This document shows, in pieces, positions 28,293-37,243 of a stretch of DNA of 64,000 bases. The stretch comes from Pseudomonas sp. ERMR1:02 (GTDB taxonomy: Bacteria > Pseudomonadota > Gammaproteobacteria > Pseudomonadales > Pseudomonadaceae). Within the stretch, counting starts at the first letter, position 1. Each line of letters opens with the position of its first letter. The DNA is taken from contig NZ_NKJI01000007.1 of the NCBI RefSeq assembly GCF_002277815.1, positions 186,001 through 250,000 of the forward strand. The letters run 5' to 3'. The notes beneath the pieces are model-generated. The model did no database searches and was not told the origin of the DNA. It worked only from the letters and a program-made list of their open reading frames with translations. Position numbers and translations under genes: made by a program.

Positions 28293-29144
28293 ATGTACAA
28301 AGACTATCCGGCGGCCTACCAAGTCAGCAAAGGCTCGGCCTTGCAGGTGGACAAGGCCTTTTACGAACGGGTGCGCGACGCCAAGGACGGGCGCACGCTG
28401 ATCGAATCGTTCGAAGTGCCGATTCGCACCGGACGCGCCTGGAAGGTCCCGGCCGGGCATGTGTTCAGGGTTACGACTCCTGTCGGCCCGCAAGTGGGTG
28501 ACTTCAACGTGTGGAACGCCCACGATCCGCGCGAACGCCTGTGGGCCTCGCGCACCCGGCAATTGCAGGGCGCTCATGTCAGCACTCACGATCGGCTCTG
28601 GTCGAACCTGCCGTTTTTACGCCCGTTGGTGACCATCACCGATGACAGCCTGGCCGGTTATGGCATTGATGAACATGGCGGTCGCTTGCACGATTTGCTC
28701 GGCACCCGTTGCGATCCCTATGTGAACAAAATGCTCACCGGCGAAGATTTTCATCATCACTGCCACTCCAATCTGACCCGCGCGGTACTGCCCCACGGCC
28801 TGACTGAATTCGATGTGCACGACGTGCTGAACATTTTCCAGTGCACGGGCCTGAACCATGACGACATGTACTTCATGAAAGCCTGTCCGGCGCAGAAGGG
28901 GGACTACCTGGAGTTCTTTGCCGAGATCGATCTGCTGTGTGCACTGTCGACTTGCCCGGGCGGTGATCTGTCGATGGCCATGTGGGGGCCGGATGCACAG
29001 GACCCGCTGAGCGTGTGTCGTCCGCTGGGGGTAGAAATTTATCGGCTGGAGGATTCATTGCTGCAGGGCTGGAGCCAGCCGGAGCGTGCGGCGTACAAGG
29101 GGCTGCATGGCTTGCACATCGCCAAAGCTGATTGGGAAAAGTAA
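28293..29144 (+). CDS. Urea carboxylase-associated family protein (DUF1989)
   Basis: 283 residues of the DUF1989 family. Conserved blocks seen are HVFRVTTPVGPQVGDFNVWN, GTRCDPYVNKML, HHHCHSNLTRA, DVLNIFQCTGLN and CALSTCPGGDLS, with several conserved His and Cys suggesting a metal site. Family members often neighbour urea carboxylase or amino-acid catabolic genes; no such gene is here. Gene follows a GntR regulator and is followed by a large inverted repeat that may terminate transcription. Substrate unknown. Confidence 0.88.
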   Translation: MYKDYPAAYQVSKGSALQVDKAFYERVRDAKDGRTLIESFEVPIRTGRAWKVPAGHVFRVTTPVGPQVGDFNVWNAHDPRERLWASRTRQLQGAHVSTHDRLWSNLPFLRPLVTITDDSLAGYGIDEHGGRLHDLLGTRCDPYVNKMLTGEDFHHHCHSNLTRAVLPHGLTEFDVHDVLNIFQCTGLNHDDMYFMKACPAQKGDYLEFFAEIDLLCALSTCPGGDLSMAMWGPDAQDPLSVCRPLGVEIYRLEDSLLQGWSQPERAAYKGLHGLHIAKADWEK

Positions 29145-29162
29145 TCGGCAAACACCGGACTT

Positions 29163-29256
29163 GTAGGAGCGAGCGGGCGGCGATCCGACTTGCCCGCGAA
29201 GGCGTCCTCGAGAACGCCTTCGCGGGCAAGTCGGATCGCCGCCCGCTCGCCCCTAC
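29163..29256. repeat. Very long REP-type inverted repeat (43-bp arms)
   Basis: Arms of about 43 bp beginning GTAGGAGCGAGCGGGCGGCG and ending in the reverse complement, with one mismatch I can see and an 8-bp centre CCTCGAGA. It combines the usual REP core with an extra GATCCGACTTGCCCGCGAAG segment. It lies 18 bp after the DUF1989 stop and could act as a terminator between the converging genes. Confidence 0.85.
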
Positions 29257-29281
29257 AGAAGCAGAGGCGGTTCGGTGTTTT

Positions 29282-29449
29282 TCAGCGGTCCTGCGCATCC
29301 TTTGCATCCGCTTCCGCGTTGCGCTCAGCCACGCGTCTGCGCTGTTCTTCGGTCAGATCGACCTTGGTGGCGGTGTCACGCAACATCATCAAACCACCGA
29401 CGATCGAGCCGATAGCAACGATCAGAATCAACCAGGCATACCAGGGCAT
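29282..29449 (-). CDS. DUF2897-type small membrane protein
   Basis: 55 residues: one N-terminal membrane helix (MPWYAWLILIVAIGSIVGGL) followed by a charged helical tail with LTEEQRRRVAERNAEADAKD. The start at 29449 has GGAG 6 nt upstream. The layout matches the small DUF2897 family of Pseudomonas membrane proteins; function unknown. Confidence 0.8.
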   Translation of the reverse strand: MPWYAWLILIVAIGSIVGGLMMLRDTATKVDLTEEQRRRVAERNAEADAKDAQDR

Positions 29450-29575
29450 AGAGTTCTCCTTGAAGGCAGGCCGTTTGGCGGGTTTCGCCAACCGATCGTG
29501 CATACCACTTTGAGCGTTTTATTTTCGCAGTGGTTCCATTGTATGCCTGTTATGTCAGGTTCAGCGTACAACCCT

Positions 29576-29673
29576 GTAGGAGCGAGCGTGCTCGCGATGG
29601 TCGTCAACGATAATGCTGGTTGGCAGGTATCCCGCGACGGTCTCAGGTTTTTCGCGAGCAGGCTCGCTCCTAC
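29576..29673. repeat. REP hairpin pair
   Basis: GTAGGAGCGAGCGTGCTCGC and its inverted partner TTCGCGAGCAGGCTCGCTCC flank about 55 bp. Ends 10 bp from the permease stop, probably working as a terminator. Confidence 0.85.
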
Positions 29674-29683
29674 ATTGATTGTT

Positions 29684-31048
29684 TTACAGCCCGGTCAACA
29701 TCACATCCGCCGGTGCATCTGCTCGCAGTTGTGCGGTGAGGACGAAGTACACAAAACCCGCCGCCATGAAACCGAGGAAGATCAGCCCGATCAACGTGTT
29801 GAACCAGGCCATAGCCACCAGACACACCACCGCCAGCACCAGTGCAATGAAAGGCACCAGCGGGTAGCAGGGCGCGCGGAAGGTGCGCTCCAGGTTCGGT
29901 TCGGTCTTACGCAGTTTGAACAGGCTGAGCATGCTCATGATGTACATCACGATCGCGCCGAACACCGCCATGGTGATCATCGCTGCCGTCAACGTCATAC
30001 CGCCGAGATTGATCAGGCCATCGCTGTAGATCGCCGCAATGCCGATCACGCCGCCGGCGAGGATCGCCCGATGCGGCGTTTGAAAGCGTGACAACCTGGC
30101 CAGGGATGTCGGCAAGTACCCGGCGCGGGCGAGGGCGAAGAACTGCCGCGAATAGCCGAGAATGATCCCGTGGAAGCTGGCGACCAGCCCGAACAGGCCA
30201 ATCCACACCAACATGTGCAACCAACCTGAGCTTTCGCCGACTACGGTTTTCATCGCCTGCGGCAGCGGGTCATTGATGTTCGACAGGGTGCGCCAGTCGC
30301 CGACGCCACCTGCAAGGAACATCACGCCCATCGCCAGCAATACCAGGGTCAGGATGCCGCTGATGTAGGCCTTGGGAATCGTGCGTTTCGGGTCCTTGGC
30401 CTCTTCGGCGGCCATGGCCGCACCTTCGATGGCGAGGAAGAACCAGATTGCGAACGGAATCGCCGCGAACATCCCGGCAATCGCCGGTTCGCCGAACACA
30501 TCGGAACCGGCCCAGCCATTGAGGGCGAAGTTGCTGAAGCTGAAGGCCGGGGCGACCACGCCCATGAACACCAGCAGCTCAGCCACCGCCAGGACGCAGA
30601 CCACCAGCTCGAAAGTCGCCGCCAACTTCACCCCGAGGATGTTCAGTCCCATGAATACGATATAGGCGCCGACCGCGGCATGTTTAGGGTCGAGTGCAGG
30701 GAACTGCACGTTGAGGTAAGCGCCAATCGCCAGCGCAATGGCTGGCGGCGCGAAGACGAATTCGATCAGCGTCGCCAGCCCGGCGATCAATCCGCCTTTC
30801 TCGCCAAAGGCGCGACGACTGTAGGCAAAGGGGCCACCGGCATGGGGAATCGCGGTGGTCAGCTCGGTGAAACTGAAGATGAAACAGGTGTACATGGTGG
30901 CGACCATGAACGAGGTCACCAAAAAACCCAGTGTCCCGGCCACGCCCCAGCCATAACTCCAGCCGAAATACTCCCCGGAAATCACCAGCCCAACCGCAAT
31001 GCCCCATAGGTGCAGCGTGCCCAGTGTGGGCTTGAGTTGTGTGTTCAT
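29684..31048 (-). CDS. eat: Ethanolamine permease
   Basis: 454-residue APC-family transporter with 12 predicted helices. The N-terminus LGTLHLWGIAVGLVISGEYF and the blocks SFTELTTAIPHAGGPFAYSR, PFAIWFFLAIEGAAMAAEEA and HGIILGYSRQFFALARAGYL match the ethanolamine permease group. Start at 31048 has GGGAG 8 nt upstream (MNTQLKPT); an upstream extension is not credible. No ethanolamine ammonia-lyase genes are in the window. Substrate assignment rests on family similarity. Confidence 0.87.
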   Translation of the reverse strand: MNTQLKPTLGTLHLWGIAVGLVISGEYFGWSYGWGVAGTLGFLVTSFMVATMYTCFIFSFTELTTAIPHAGGPFAYSRRAFGEKGGLIAGLATLIEFVFAPPAIALAIGAYLNVQFPALDPKHAAVGAYIVFMGLNILGVKLAATFELVVCVLAVAELLVFMGVVAPAFSFSNFALNGWAGSDVFGEPAIAGMFAAIPFAIWFFLAIEGAAMAAEEAKDPKRTIPKAYISGILTLVLLAMGVMFLAGGVGDWRTLSNINDPLPQAMKTVVGESSGWLHMLVWIGLFGLVASFHGIILGYSRQFFALARAGYLPTSLARLSRFQTPHRAILAGGVIGIAAIYSDGLINLGGMTLTAAMITMAVFGAIVMYIMSMLSLFKLRKTEPNLERTFRAPCYPLVPFIALVLAVVCLVAMAWFNTLIGLIFLGFMAAGFVYFVLTAQLRADAPADVMLTGL

Positions 31049-31240
31049 GTATTTGCTCCCTGAACGGTTTGGACAGCTCGGGGGAGGGCGGTGCAGTGGG
31101 CGTGCCATTTTGTCATGGTGCGTCGTAAAGTGATGAAAGCTGTCGTATCGGGGATGATCGGTGCGCGATAGCTTCATATTTGTGCGCCAGTTGCGGGCGA
31201 AGCTGCCTTTTTTGCCGTCTTCGAGGGCAAGTTTTTTTCT

Positions 31241-32110
31241 TCAGGCTTGCCCGGCAAGACACTCGCGCAGCGCGGTTTGCCAGTCAGGTTGCCCGACGCC
31301 CCATTCCCGTTTCAGGCGGCTGCAATCCAGGCATGAGTTGAGTGGTCGGGCGGCCGGGGTCGGATACTCGCTTGAAGGAATGGGTAGCAACTTTGCGCAA
31401 GGCTTGCCCTGTTGTCGCAGTGCTTCGCAAATCGCCTGGGCGAAGCCAAACCAGGAGGTTTCACCCTTGGCGGTCAAATGATACGTACCCCAGGTAGCGG
31501 GCCCACCCGCCTGCCAGCGTTCGATCAGGGCCAGGGTGCTATTGGCGATGGTGCCTGCCCAGGTAGGCGCCCCAATCTGGTCGGTGACAATACGTAGCTC
31601 GGGTTTCTCTTGCAGCAGGCGTTGCATCGTCAGCAGAAAATTGCGGCCATGGGTCGAATAAACCCAGCTAGTGCGCAGAATAAGATATTTGCCTTGCACA
31701 GCCGTAATGGCCCGCTCACCCGCCAGCTTGCTCTTGCCATAGACGCCGAGCGGGTTTGGTGTGTCTTCTTCGGTGTAAGGTCCGACCTTCCTGCCGTCGA
31801 ATACATAATCGGTGGAGTAGTGAATCAGCGGAATGCCGAGTGCGAAGGCTTCTTCGGCAAATATGCCGGGAGCCAGCGCGTTGATGGCAAAGGCTGTTTG
31901 TGGCTCGCGTTCAGCCAGGTCGACCGCAGTATGGGCCGCGGCATTGATGATCAGGTCGGGACGAAGGTTTCGTACCTGTTGGCGAATCTGCTCGGGCTGC
32001 GTCAGATCAAGCTGATCGCGTCCCGGCACGATCAACTCGCCGACCCCTTCCAGTCGACTCTGTAACTCGCGTGAAACCTGACCCCGCTGGCCGCTGATGA
32101 GAATTCTCAT
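31241..32110 (-). CDS. rmlD: dTDP-4-dehydrorhamnose reductase
   Basis: 289-residue extended SDR, last step of dTDP-L-rhamnose synthesis. The N-terminal MRILISGQRGQVSRELQSRL has the nucleotide-binding motif in variant form (GQRGQVS). It also has INAAAHTAVDLAE, STDYVFDG, YGKSK (Tyr/Lys), RTSWVYSTHGRNF and DQIGAPTW. Its ATG overlaps the TGA of an rmlB remnant (ATGA), so rmlBD were once an operon. No rmlA or rmlC is in the window, so L-rhamnose synthesis depends on genes elsewhere or is lost. Confidence 0.92.
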   Translation of the reverse strand: MRILISGQRGQVSRELQSRLEGVGELIVPGRDQLDLTQPEQIRQQVRNLRPDLIINAAAHTAVDLAEREPQTAFAINALAPGIFAEEAFALGIPLIHYSTDYVFDGRKVGPYTEEDTPNPLGVYGKSKLAGERAITAVQGKYLILRTSWVYSTHGRNFLLTMQRLLQEKPELRIVTDQIGAPTWAGTIANSTLALIERWQAGGPATWGTYHLTAKGETSWFGFAQAICEALRQQGKPCAKLLPIPSSEYPTPAARPLNSCLDCSRLKREWGVGQPDWQTALRECLAGQA

Positions 32111-32229
32111 GGAATCAAGTCAGCCTCACCGATGTGTGTCCGCCGATTTTGTAGGTCTCGCCGTGTTCCTGCGCTACGAATCAGGGCAGAGCCAATGAAC
32201 CCGGCACCGCCGGTGATGAGGATACGCAT
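32107..32229 (-). pseudogene. rmlB: rmlB remnant with a large internal deletion
   Basis: From the ATG at 32229 the frame reads MRILITGGAGFIGSALIR, the exact kind of N-terminus of dTDP-glucose 4,6-dehydratase, then becomes unrelated. In the next frame the sequence reads EHGETYKIGGH, matching the middle-to-late RmlB block GETYNIGGHN. About 300 codons are missing between and after these blocks. The fused 40-codon ORF ends overlapping the rmlD start. No insertion sequence is visible at the junction. Confidence 0.8.
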
Positions 32230-32533
32230 GATGGCCAGTCTTTTTCAGTCAATCGTTAACGCGAATGGACATAGCTTGTCGGCATGAATGGGGTGGTGCA
32301 ATGGATTATTGATCTGCTTTTAGTTTTGTGGGTAACACCCTGAGGGATTTGAAGGCATTGGTGCCCATTCTGCCGCCTTCGCGGGCAAGTCCAGCCACCG
32401 CTGTAACAAAGCCATAAACCCATTCTTTACGCTTTCTTTATGCCCCGCCACACCCCTCGATCTCGCTCCTTTACACCCTCCCTCCCGACAATACCTCCAC
32501 ACACGGCAATACGCCGTAACACGGAGAACTTCC
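32230..32533. promoter_or_regulatory. Intergenic region carrying the kdp promoter
   Basis: Between rmlB remnant (leftward) and kdpF (rightward). No gene is visible. It includes a pyrimidine-rich stretch from about 32440 to 32500 and ends with a GGAG ribosome binding site before kdpF. KdpE would be expected to bind here by analogy with other kdp operons, but I could not pick out a defined site. Confidence 0.45.
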
Positions 32534-32623
32534 ATGAGCGTTCTGGACGGGGTGTCACTGCTTTTGGCAGTGGGGCTGTTCATTTATCTGTTGGTTGCGC
32601 TGTTGCGCGCGGACCGGAACTAG
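32534..32623 (+). CDS. kdpF: KdpF, small subunit of the K+-transporting ATPase
   Basis: 29-residue single-helix peptide MSVLDGVSLLLAVGLFIYLL followed by VALLRADRN. It stabilises the KdpFABC complex in the inner membrane. GGAG is 7 nt upstream of the ATG. kdpA starts 8 nt after the stop. Size and sequence style match KdpF (29 aa in E. coli). Confidence 0.92.
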   Translation: MSVLDGVSLLLAVGLFIYLLVALLRADRN

Positions 32624-32631
32624 GAGCGGCT

Positions 32632-34326
32632 ATGCACAGTTATGACTATTGGCTGATCCTCGCGTTTTTCGCGGTGGTATTGGTCCCGGCGCCGTTTCTC
32701 GGGCGCTTCTACTACAAGGTAATGGAAGGCCAGCGCACGTGGCTGACGCCGATCCTCGGCCCGGTCGAGCGTGGCTGTTACCGGTTGGCCGGGGTTGATC
32801 CGCAGGCCGAACAGAGCTGGCAGAAGTACACCCTGGCCTTGCTCGCGTTCAACCTCGCGGGTTTCCTGCTGCTGTTCGCGATTCTGCTGTTCCAGGACCA
32901 TCTGCCGCTGAACCCGCAAAACCTGCCTGGCCAGGAGTGGACACTGGCGTTCAACACCGCCATCAGTTTCATGACCAACACCAACTGGCAGGCCTACAGC
33001 GGCGAAGCGTCCCTGAGCTACCTGAGCCAGATGGTCGGCCTCACCGTGCAGAACTTCGTCAGCGCCGCCACCGGCCTCGCCGTACTGGTTGCTCTTTGCC
33101 GCGGTATCGGTCGCAAATCCACCCAGTCCCTGGGTAACTTCTGGGTCGACATGACCCGCGCTACCCTCTACGGCCTGCTGCCGGTGTGCCTGTTGCTGGC
33201 GCTGTACCTGGTGTGGCAAGGCGTGCCGCAAACCTTCGCGCACTACGTGAATGCGGTGACGATGCAGGGCGTCGATCAGGTGATCCCGCTCGGGCCTGCC
33301 GCCAGCCAGATTGCGATCAAGCAACTGGGCACCAACGGTGGTGGCTTCTTCGGCGTCAACTCGGCGCATCCGTTCGAGAACCCGACGGCCTGGGCCAACC
33401 TGTTCGAACTGGCGTCGATCATTCTGATTCCCGTCGCGCTGGTATTCACCTTCGGTCACTACGTGAAGGACCTGCGTCAGAGCCGGGCGATCGTCGCCTG
33501 CATGTTTGCGCTGTTCCTGATCGGCGGCGCCACCTCGTTGTGGGCCGAGTATCAACCGAATCCCACCTTGAACAACGTTGCCGTCGAACAGACCGCGCCG
33601 CTGGAAGGCAAGGAAGCACGTTTTGGCACCACCGCCACGGTACTGTGGTCGGTCACCACCACGGCCGCATCGAACGGTTCAGTCAACGCCATGCACGACA
33701 GCCTCAACCCGCTGACCGGCATGGTCGCGCTGGTCAACATGATGGTCGGCGAGGTGATCTTCGGCGGTGTCGGTGCCGGCCTCTACGGCATGTTGCTCAA
33801 CGTGTTGATCGCGGTGTTCCTTGCCGGCCTGATGATTGGCCGTACCCCGGAATACCTCGGTAAAAAACTGCAAGCCAAGGAAGTGCAATTGCTGGTGGTG
33901 ACATTACTGGTGATGCCGGTGGGTACCCTGGTGCTCGGCGCAATCGCAGCCAGCCTGCCAGGCCCGATGGCTGCTGTGAGCAACCCCGGCCCCCACGGTT
34001 TCAGCCAGTTGCTCTACGCCTACACCTCGGCCAGTGCCAACAACGGTTCCGCGTTCGGTGGTTTCAGCGCCAACACGCCGTTCCACAATCTGATGCTGAG
34101 CCTGAGCATGTTGATCGGTCGTTTCGGTTACATCCTCCCGGTTCTGGCTTTGGCTGGCAGCCTGGCGATGAAGAAAACCGCACCGATCGGCCAGAACAGC
34201 TTCCCGACCCATGGCCCGCTGTTCGTGACGCTGCTGACCGTGACCATTTTGCTGGTGGGTGGTTTGACCTTCTTGCCGACGCTGGCGTTGGGTCCGATTG
34301 CTGAACATCTGAGCATGGGCTTCTAA
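32632..34326 (+). CDS. kdpA: K+-transporting ATPase subunit KdpA
   Basis: 564-residue K+-translocating subunit related to K+ channels, with about 10 helices. Selectivity-filter-type loops are visible, including [48 protein letters not shown] and [11 protein letters not shown]. Start [20 protein letters not shown] at 32632 is preceded by GGAG; a longer upstream frame covers kdpF and is not real. kdpB begins 7 nt after the stop. High-affinity K+ uptake under K+ limitation. Confidence 0.96.
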   Translation: MHSYDYWLILAFFAVVLVPAPFLGRFYYKVMEGQRTWLTPILGPVERGCYRLAGVDPQAEQSWQKYTLALLAFNLAGFLLLFAILLFQDHLPLNPQNLPGQEWTLAFNTAISFMTNTNWQAYSGEASLSYLSQMVGLTVQNFVSAATGLAVLVALCRGIGRKSTQSLGNFWVDMTRATLYGLLPVCLLLALYLVWQGVPQTFAHYVNAVTMQGVDQVIPLGPAASQIAIKQLGTNGGGFFGVNSAHPFENPTAWANLFELASIILIPVALVFTFGHYVKDLRQSRAIVACMFALFLIGGATSLWAEYQPNPTLNNVAVEQTAPLEGKEARFGTTATVLWSVTTTAASNGSVNAMHDSLNPLTGMVALVNMMVGEVIFGGVGAGLYGMLLNVLIAVFLAGLMIGRTPEYLGKKLQAKEVQLLVVTLLVMPVGTLVLGAIAASLPGPMAAVSNPGPHGFSQLLYAYTSASANNGSAFGGFSANTPFHNLMLSLSMLIGRFGYILPVLALAGSLAMKKTAPIGQNSFPTHGPLFVTLLTVTILLVGGLTFLPTLALGPIAEHLSMGF

Positions 34327-34333
34327 GGAGCTA

Positions 34334-36394
34334 ATGATGAATATGCCCGTAACTAAAGCGCCCGTCGTCAAGGCGCCGGAACAACCCAAAACCGCGATCT
34401 CGGCCCTCTGGCGACCGGCGTTGCTGCAAGCCTTCGTCAAGCTCGACCCACGGCAATTACAGCGTGCGCCGGTGATGCTGGTGGTCGAACTGACGGCGAT
34501 ACTGACCACCGTACTGTGCTTCATTCCCGACACTGCAGTGCCGACATTCGTTGCCGCGCAAATCGCGGTCTGGCTATGGTTCACCGTGCTGTTCGCCAAC
34601 TTCGCCGAGGCCCTGGCCGAAGGTCGCGGCAAGGCCCGCGCCGACAGTCTCAAGGCCGGGAGCGAAGGCTTGAGCGCCCGCCGCAAAACCAGCAACGGCA
34701 CCTTTCAAGTGGTGCCGGCCACCAGCCTGCGCAAGGGCGATGTGGTCCGCGTCGAAGCGGGGGAGATGATCCCCGGTGACGGCGAAGTGATCGAAGGCAT
34801 CGCCGCGGTCAACGAAGCGGCGATCACCGGTGAATCGGCGCCGGTGATCCGTGAATCCGGCGGCGACCGCTCGGCCGTCACCGGCAACACCCGGTTGGTA
34901 TCCGACTGGCTGCTGGTGAAGATCACCGCCAACCCCGGTGAATCGACACTGGACCGTATGATCGCCCTGGTCGAAGGCGCCAAACGCCAGAAGACCCCGA
35001 ACGAAGTGGCGCTCGACATCCTGCTGATTGGCCTGACGCTGATCTTCCTGCTGGTGGTGGTCACGCTGCAACCGTTCGCGCATTTTGCCAATGGCAGCCT
35101 GCCGCTGGTGTTCCTGGTGGCGTTATTGGTCACTCTGATTCCGACCACCATCGGCGGCCTGTTGTCCGCCATCGGTATCGCCGGGATGGACCGCCTGGTA
35201 CGCCTGAACGTGATCGCCAAATCCGGTCGCGCCGTGGAAGCGGCGGGGGACGTGCACGTTCTGCTGCTGGACAAGACCGGCACCATCACCTTCGGTAACC
35301 GTCGTTGCACCGCTGTTGTTCCTGCACCGGGCGTGACTGCCAGGGAACTGGCCGAGGGCGCTTTGTTTGCCTCGCTGGCCGATGACACGGCGGAAGGTAA
35401 ATCCATTGTCGAGTATCTGCGTGGTACCCAACCGCAGCCTGAGCCGGCCGCTGAGTTGCTGACTGCTGTGCCATTCAGCGCCGAAACCCGGTTGTCGGGT
35501 GTCGACTATCAGGGTCGCGTGTATCGCAAGGGCGCAGTGGATTCGCTGCTGGCTTTCGTCGGCCTCAAACGCGCCGATCTGGCCGCGTCGCTATCCCGGG
35601 AGATCGACAAGATTGCCCAGAGTGGCGGTACGCCGTTGCTGGTGTGCGCCGACGGTAAATTGCTTGGCGCGATCCACCTCAAGGACGTGGTCAAACCCGG
35701 CATCCGCGAACGTTTCGCCGAACTGCGCAAACTGGGGATCCGCACGGTCATGGTGACCGGCGACAACCCGCTGACCGCTGCGGCGATTGCGGCCGAAGCG
35801 GGTGTGGATGACGTACTGGCCGAAGCCACACCGGAGAAAAAACTGGCGCGCATTCGTCACGAGCAGAACGACGGTCGCCTGGTCGCCATGTGCGGAGACG
35901 GCGCCAATGACGCCCCGGCCCTGGCCCAGGCTGACGTCGGCATGGCGATGAACGACGGCACCCAGGCCGCGCGCGAGGCAGCCAACATGGTCGATCTCGA
36001 CAGCGACCCGACCAAGCTGCTGGACGTGGTGCAGATCGGCAAGGAATTGCTGGTGACCCGCGGCGCGTTGACCACGTTCTCCATCGCCAACGACGTGGCC
36101 AAGTACTTCGCGATCCTGCCGGCCCTGTTTGCCGCGATCTACCCGCAACTTGGTGTGCTGAACATCATGCATCTGAGCAGCCCGCAGAGTGCGATTCTCT
36201 CGGCGATCGTGTTCAACGCCTTGATCATCGTCGTACTGATTCCATTGGCATTGCGCGGTGTGCGGGTGCAGGCGGCGAGCGCGGCGGCATTGCTGCGACG
36301 CAATCTGCTGATCTATGGACTGGGCGGGATTCTGGTGCCGTTCGTGGGCATCAAGCTTATCGACATGCTGTTGACGGCGTTGCATCTGGTTTGA
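34334..36394 (+). CDS. kdpB: K+-transporting P-type ATPase subunit KdpB
   Basis: 686-residue catalytic subunit. It shows the actuator TGES motif ([13 protein letters not shown]), the phosphorylated Asp in [13 protein letters not shown], the nucleotide-binding region [10 protein letters not shown] and the hinge [20 protein letters not shown]. Membrane helices lie at both ends and around residues 235-280. AAGGAG precedes the ATG at 34334. Energises KdpA transport. The next gene, kdpC, begins 172 bp later after a REP-containing insert, unlike the tight kdpFAB spacing. Confidence 0.96.
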   Translation: MMNMPVTKAPVVKAPEQPKTAISALWRPALLQAFVKLDPRQLQRAPVMLVVELTAILTTVLCFIPDTAVPTFVAAQIAVWLWFTVLFANFAEALAEGRGKARADSLKAGSEGLSARRKTSNGTFQVVPATSLRKGDVVRVEAGEMIPGDGEVIEGIAAVNEAAITGESAPVIRESGGDRSAVTGNTRLVSDWLLVKITANPGESTLDRMIALVEGAKRQKTPNEVALDILLIGLTLIFLLVVVTLQPFAHFANGSLPLVFLVALLVTLIPTTIGGLLSAIGIAGMDRLVRLNVIAKSGRAVEAAGDVHVLLLDKTGTITFGNRRCTAVVPAPGVTARELAEGALFASLADDTAEGKSIVEYLRGTQPQPEPAAELLTAVPFSAETRLSGVDYQGRVYRKGAVDSLLAFVGLKRADLAASLSREIDKIAQSGGTPLLVCADGKLLGAIHLKDVVKPGIRERFAELRKLGIRTVMVTGDNPLTAAAIAAEAGVDDVLAEATPEKKLARIRHEQNDGRLVAMCGDGANDAPALAQADVGMAMNDGTQAAREAANMVDLDSDPTKLLDVVQIGKELLVTRGALTTFSIANDVAKYFAILPALFAAIYPQLGVLNIMHLSSPQSAILSAIVFNALIIVVLIPLALRGVRVQAASAAALLRRNLLIYGLGGILVPFVGIKLIDMLLTALHLV

Positions 36395-36397
36395 TTG

Positions 36398-36506
36398 TGG
36401 CGAGCGCTACGCGCTCGATCGCCAGCAAGCCGGCTCCTACAGGTTTCGAGGTGTTCGCAAATCCCGCGAACGACACCGCCCCGTAGGAGCAAGCTTGCTC
36501 GCGATG
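36398..36506. repeat. REP sequences inserted between kdpB and kdpC
   Basis: A hairpin GTGGCGAGCGCTACGCGCTC followed by CCAGCAAGCCGGCTCCTAC (to 36440), and a second REP half GTAGGAGCAAGCTTGCTCGC at 36483-36502. They separate genes that are normally contiguous. Confidence 0.8.
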
Positions 36507-36566
36507 AATACGCCACGGTCCCGTTGGATGAACGTTGATCTGTTACCCGAATTCGAGGATTTTGAA

Positions 36567-37112
36567 ATGTCCACAATGATACGTCCGGCCCTGAGCTTGC
36601 TGGTCCTGATGACCCTGATCACCGGCGTCGCCTATCCCTTGGTGGTCACGGGTGTGGCCCAGGTTGCATTCCCGGATCAGGCCAATGGCAGCCTGGTCCG
36701 CGATGCCGACGGCAAGGTCCGCGGCTCGTCGCTGATTGCCCAGGATTTCGTCGGTGACGCCTGGTTCCACCCACGGCCATCGGCCGGTGCATTTGCCACC
36801 GTGTCGAGCGGCGCCAGCAACCTGTCGCCAAGCAACCCGGCCCTGGCCACTCGCGTGATCGACGACGCCAACAAACTGCTGGTGCCAGGGCAAGGGCCGG
36901 TGCCGCTGGCAATGATCACTACCTCCGGCAGCGGCCTCGATCCACACTTGCCACCGGCCGCAATTGCCTATCAACTGGCGCGTGTCGCCGCGGCGCGCAA
37001 CCTGCCGGTGGCGACTCTGCAAAACCTGCTGGACGCGCACATCGAGCAGCCGCTCGTGGGGCCGCCGGTGGTGAATGTGTTGGCGCTGAACATGGCGCTT
37101 GAAAAGTTGTAA
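36567..37112 (+). CDS. kdpC: K+-transporting ATPase subunit KdpC
   Basis: 181-residue subunit with one N-terminal helix ([20 protein letters not shown]) and a periplasmic domain containing [16 protein letters not shown] and [10 protein letters not shown], then [20 protein letters not shown] and [20 protein letters not shown], the KdpC signature. The start at 36567 has GAGG upstream and fits family length (about 190); the frame upstream reads through REP sequence and is rejected. Assembles with KdpB/KdpA and raises ATP affinity. Confidence 0.95.
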   Translation: MSTMIRPALSLLVLMTLITGVAYPLVVTGVAQVAFPDQANGSLVRDADGKVRGSSLIAQDFVGDAWFHPRPSAGAFATVSSGASNLSPSNPALATRVIDDANKLLVPGQGPVPLAMITTSGSGLDPHLPPAAIAYQLARVAAARNLPVATLQNLLDAHIEQPLVGPPVVNVLALNMALEKL

Positions 37113-37128
37113 AACAGTGGCGCGGCCA

Positions 37129-37193
37129 TTCGCGAGCAAGCCCGCTCCCACATTTGGAATGCATTCTCCTGTGGGAGCGGGCTTGCTCGCGAA
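37129..37193. repeat. REP hairpin between kdpC and kdpD
   Basis: Perfect inverted arms TTCGCGAGCAAGCCCGCTCC-CAC and GTGGGAGCGGGCTTGCTCGC-GAA (23 bp each) with a 19-bp loop. It may attenuate readthrough from kdpFABC into kdpDE. Confidence 0.88.
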
Positions 37194-37243
37194 GGCGACA
37201 GAACAGTCACTACATGAAGACCTGAATAAAGAGATCCCCAAAC

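Noticed and set aside
29132..30091. 319-residue plus-strand frame downstream of DUF1989
   Set aside because: Starts in a REP hairpin and runs antisense through DUF2897 and the permease; His/Gln-rich shadow.
32620..33555. 311-residue minus-strand frame within kdpA
   Set aside because: Antisense shadow of kdpA; kdpA has all expected filter loops.
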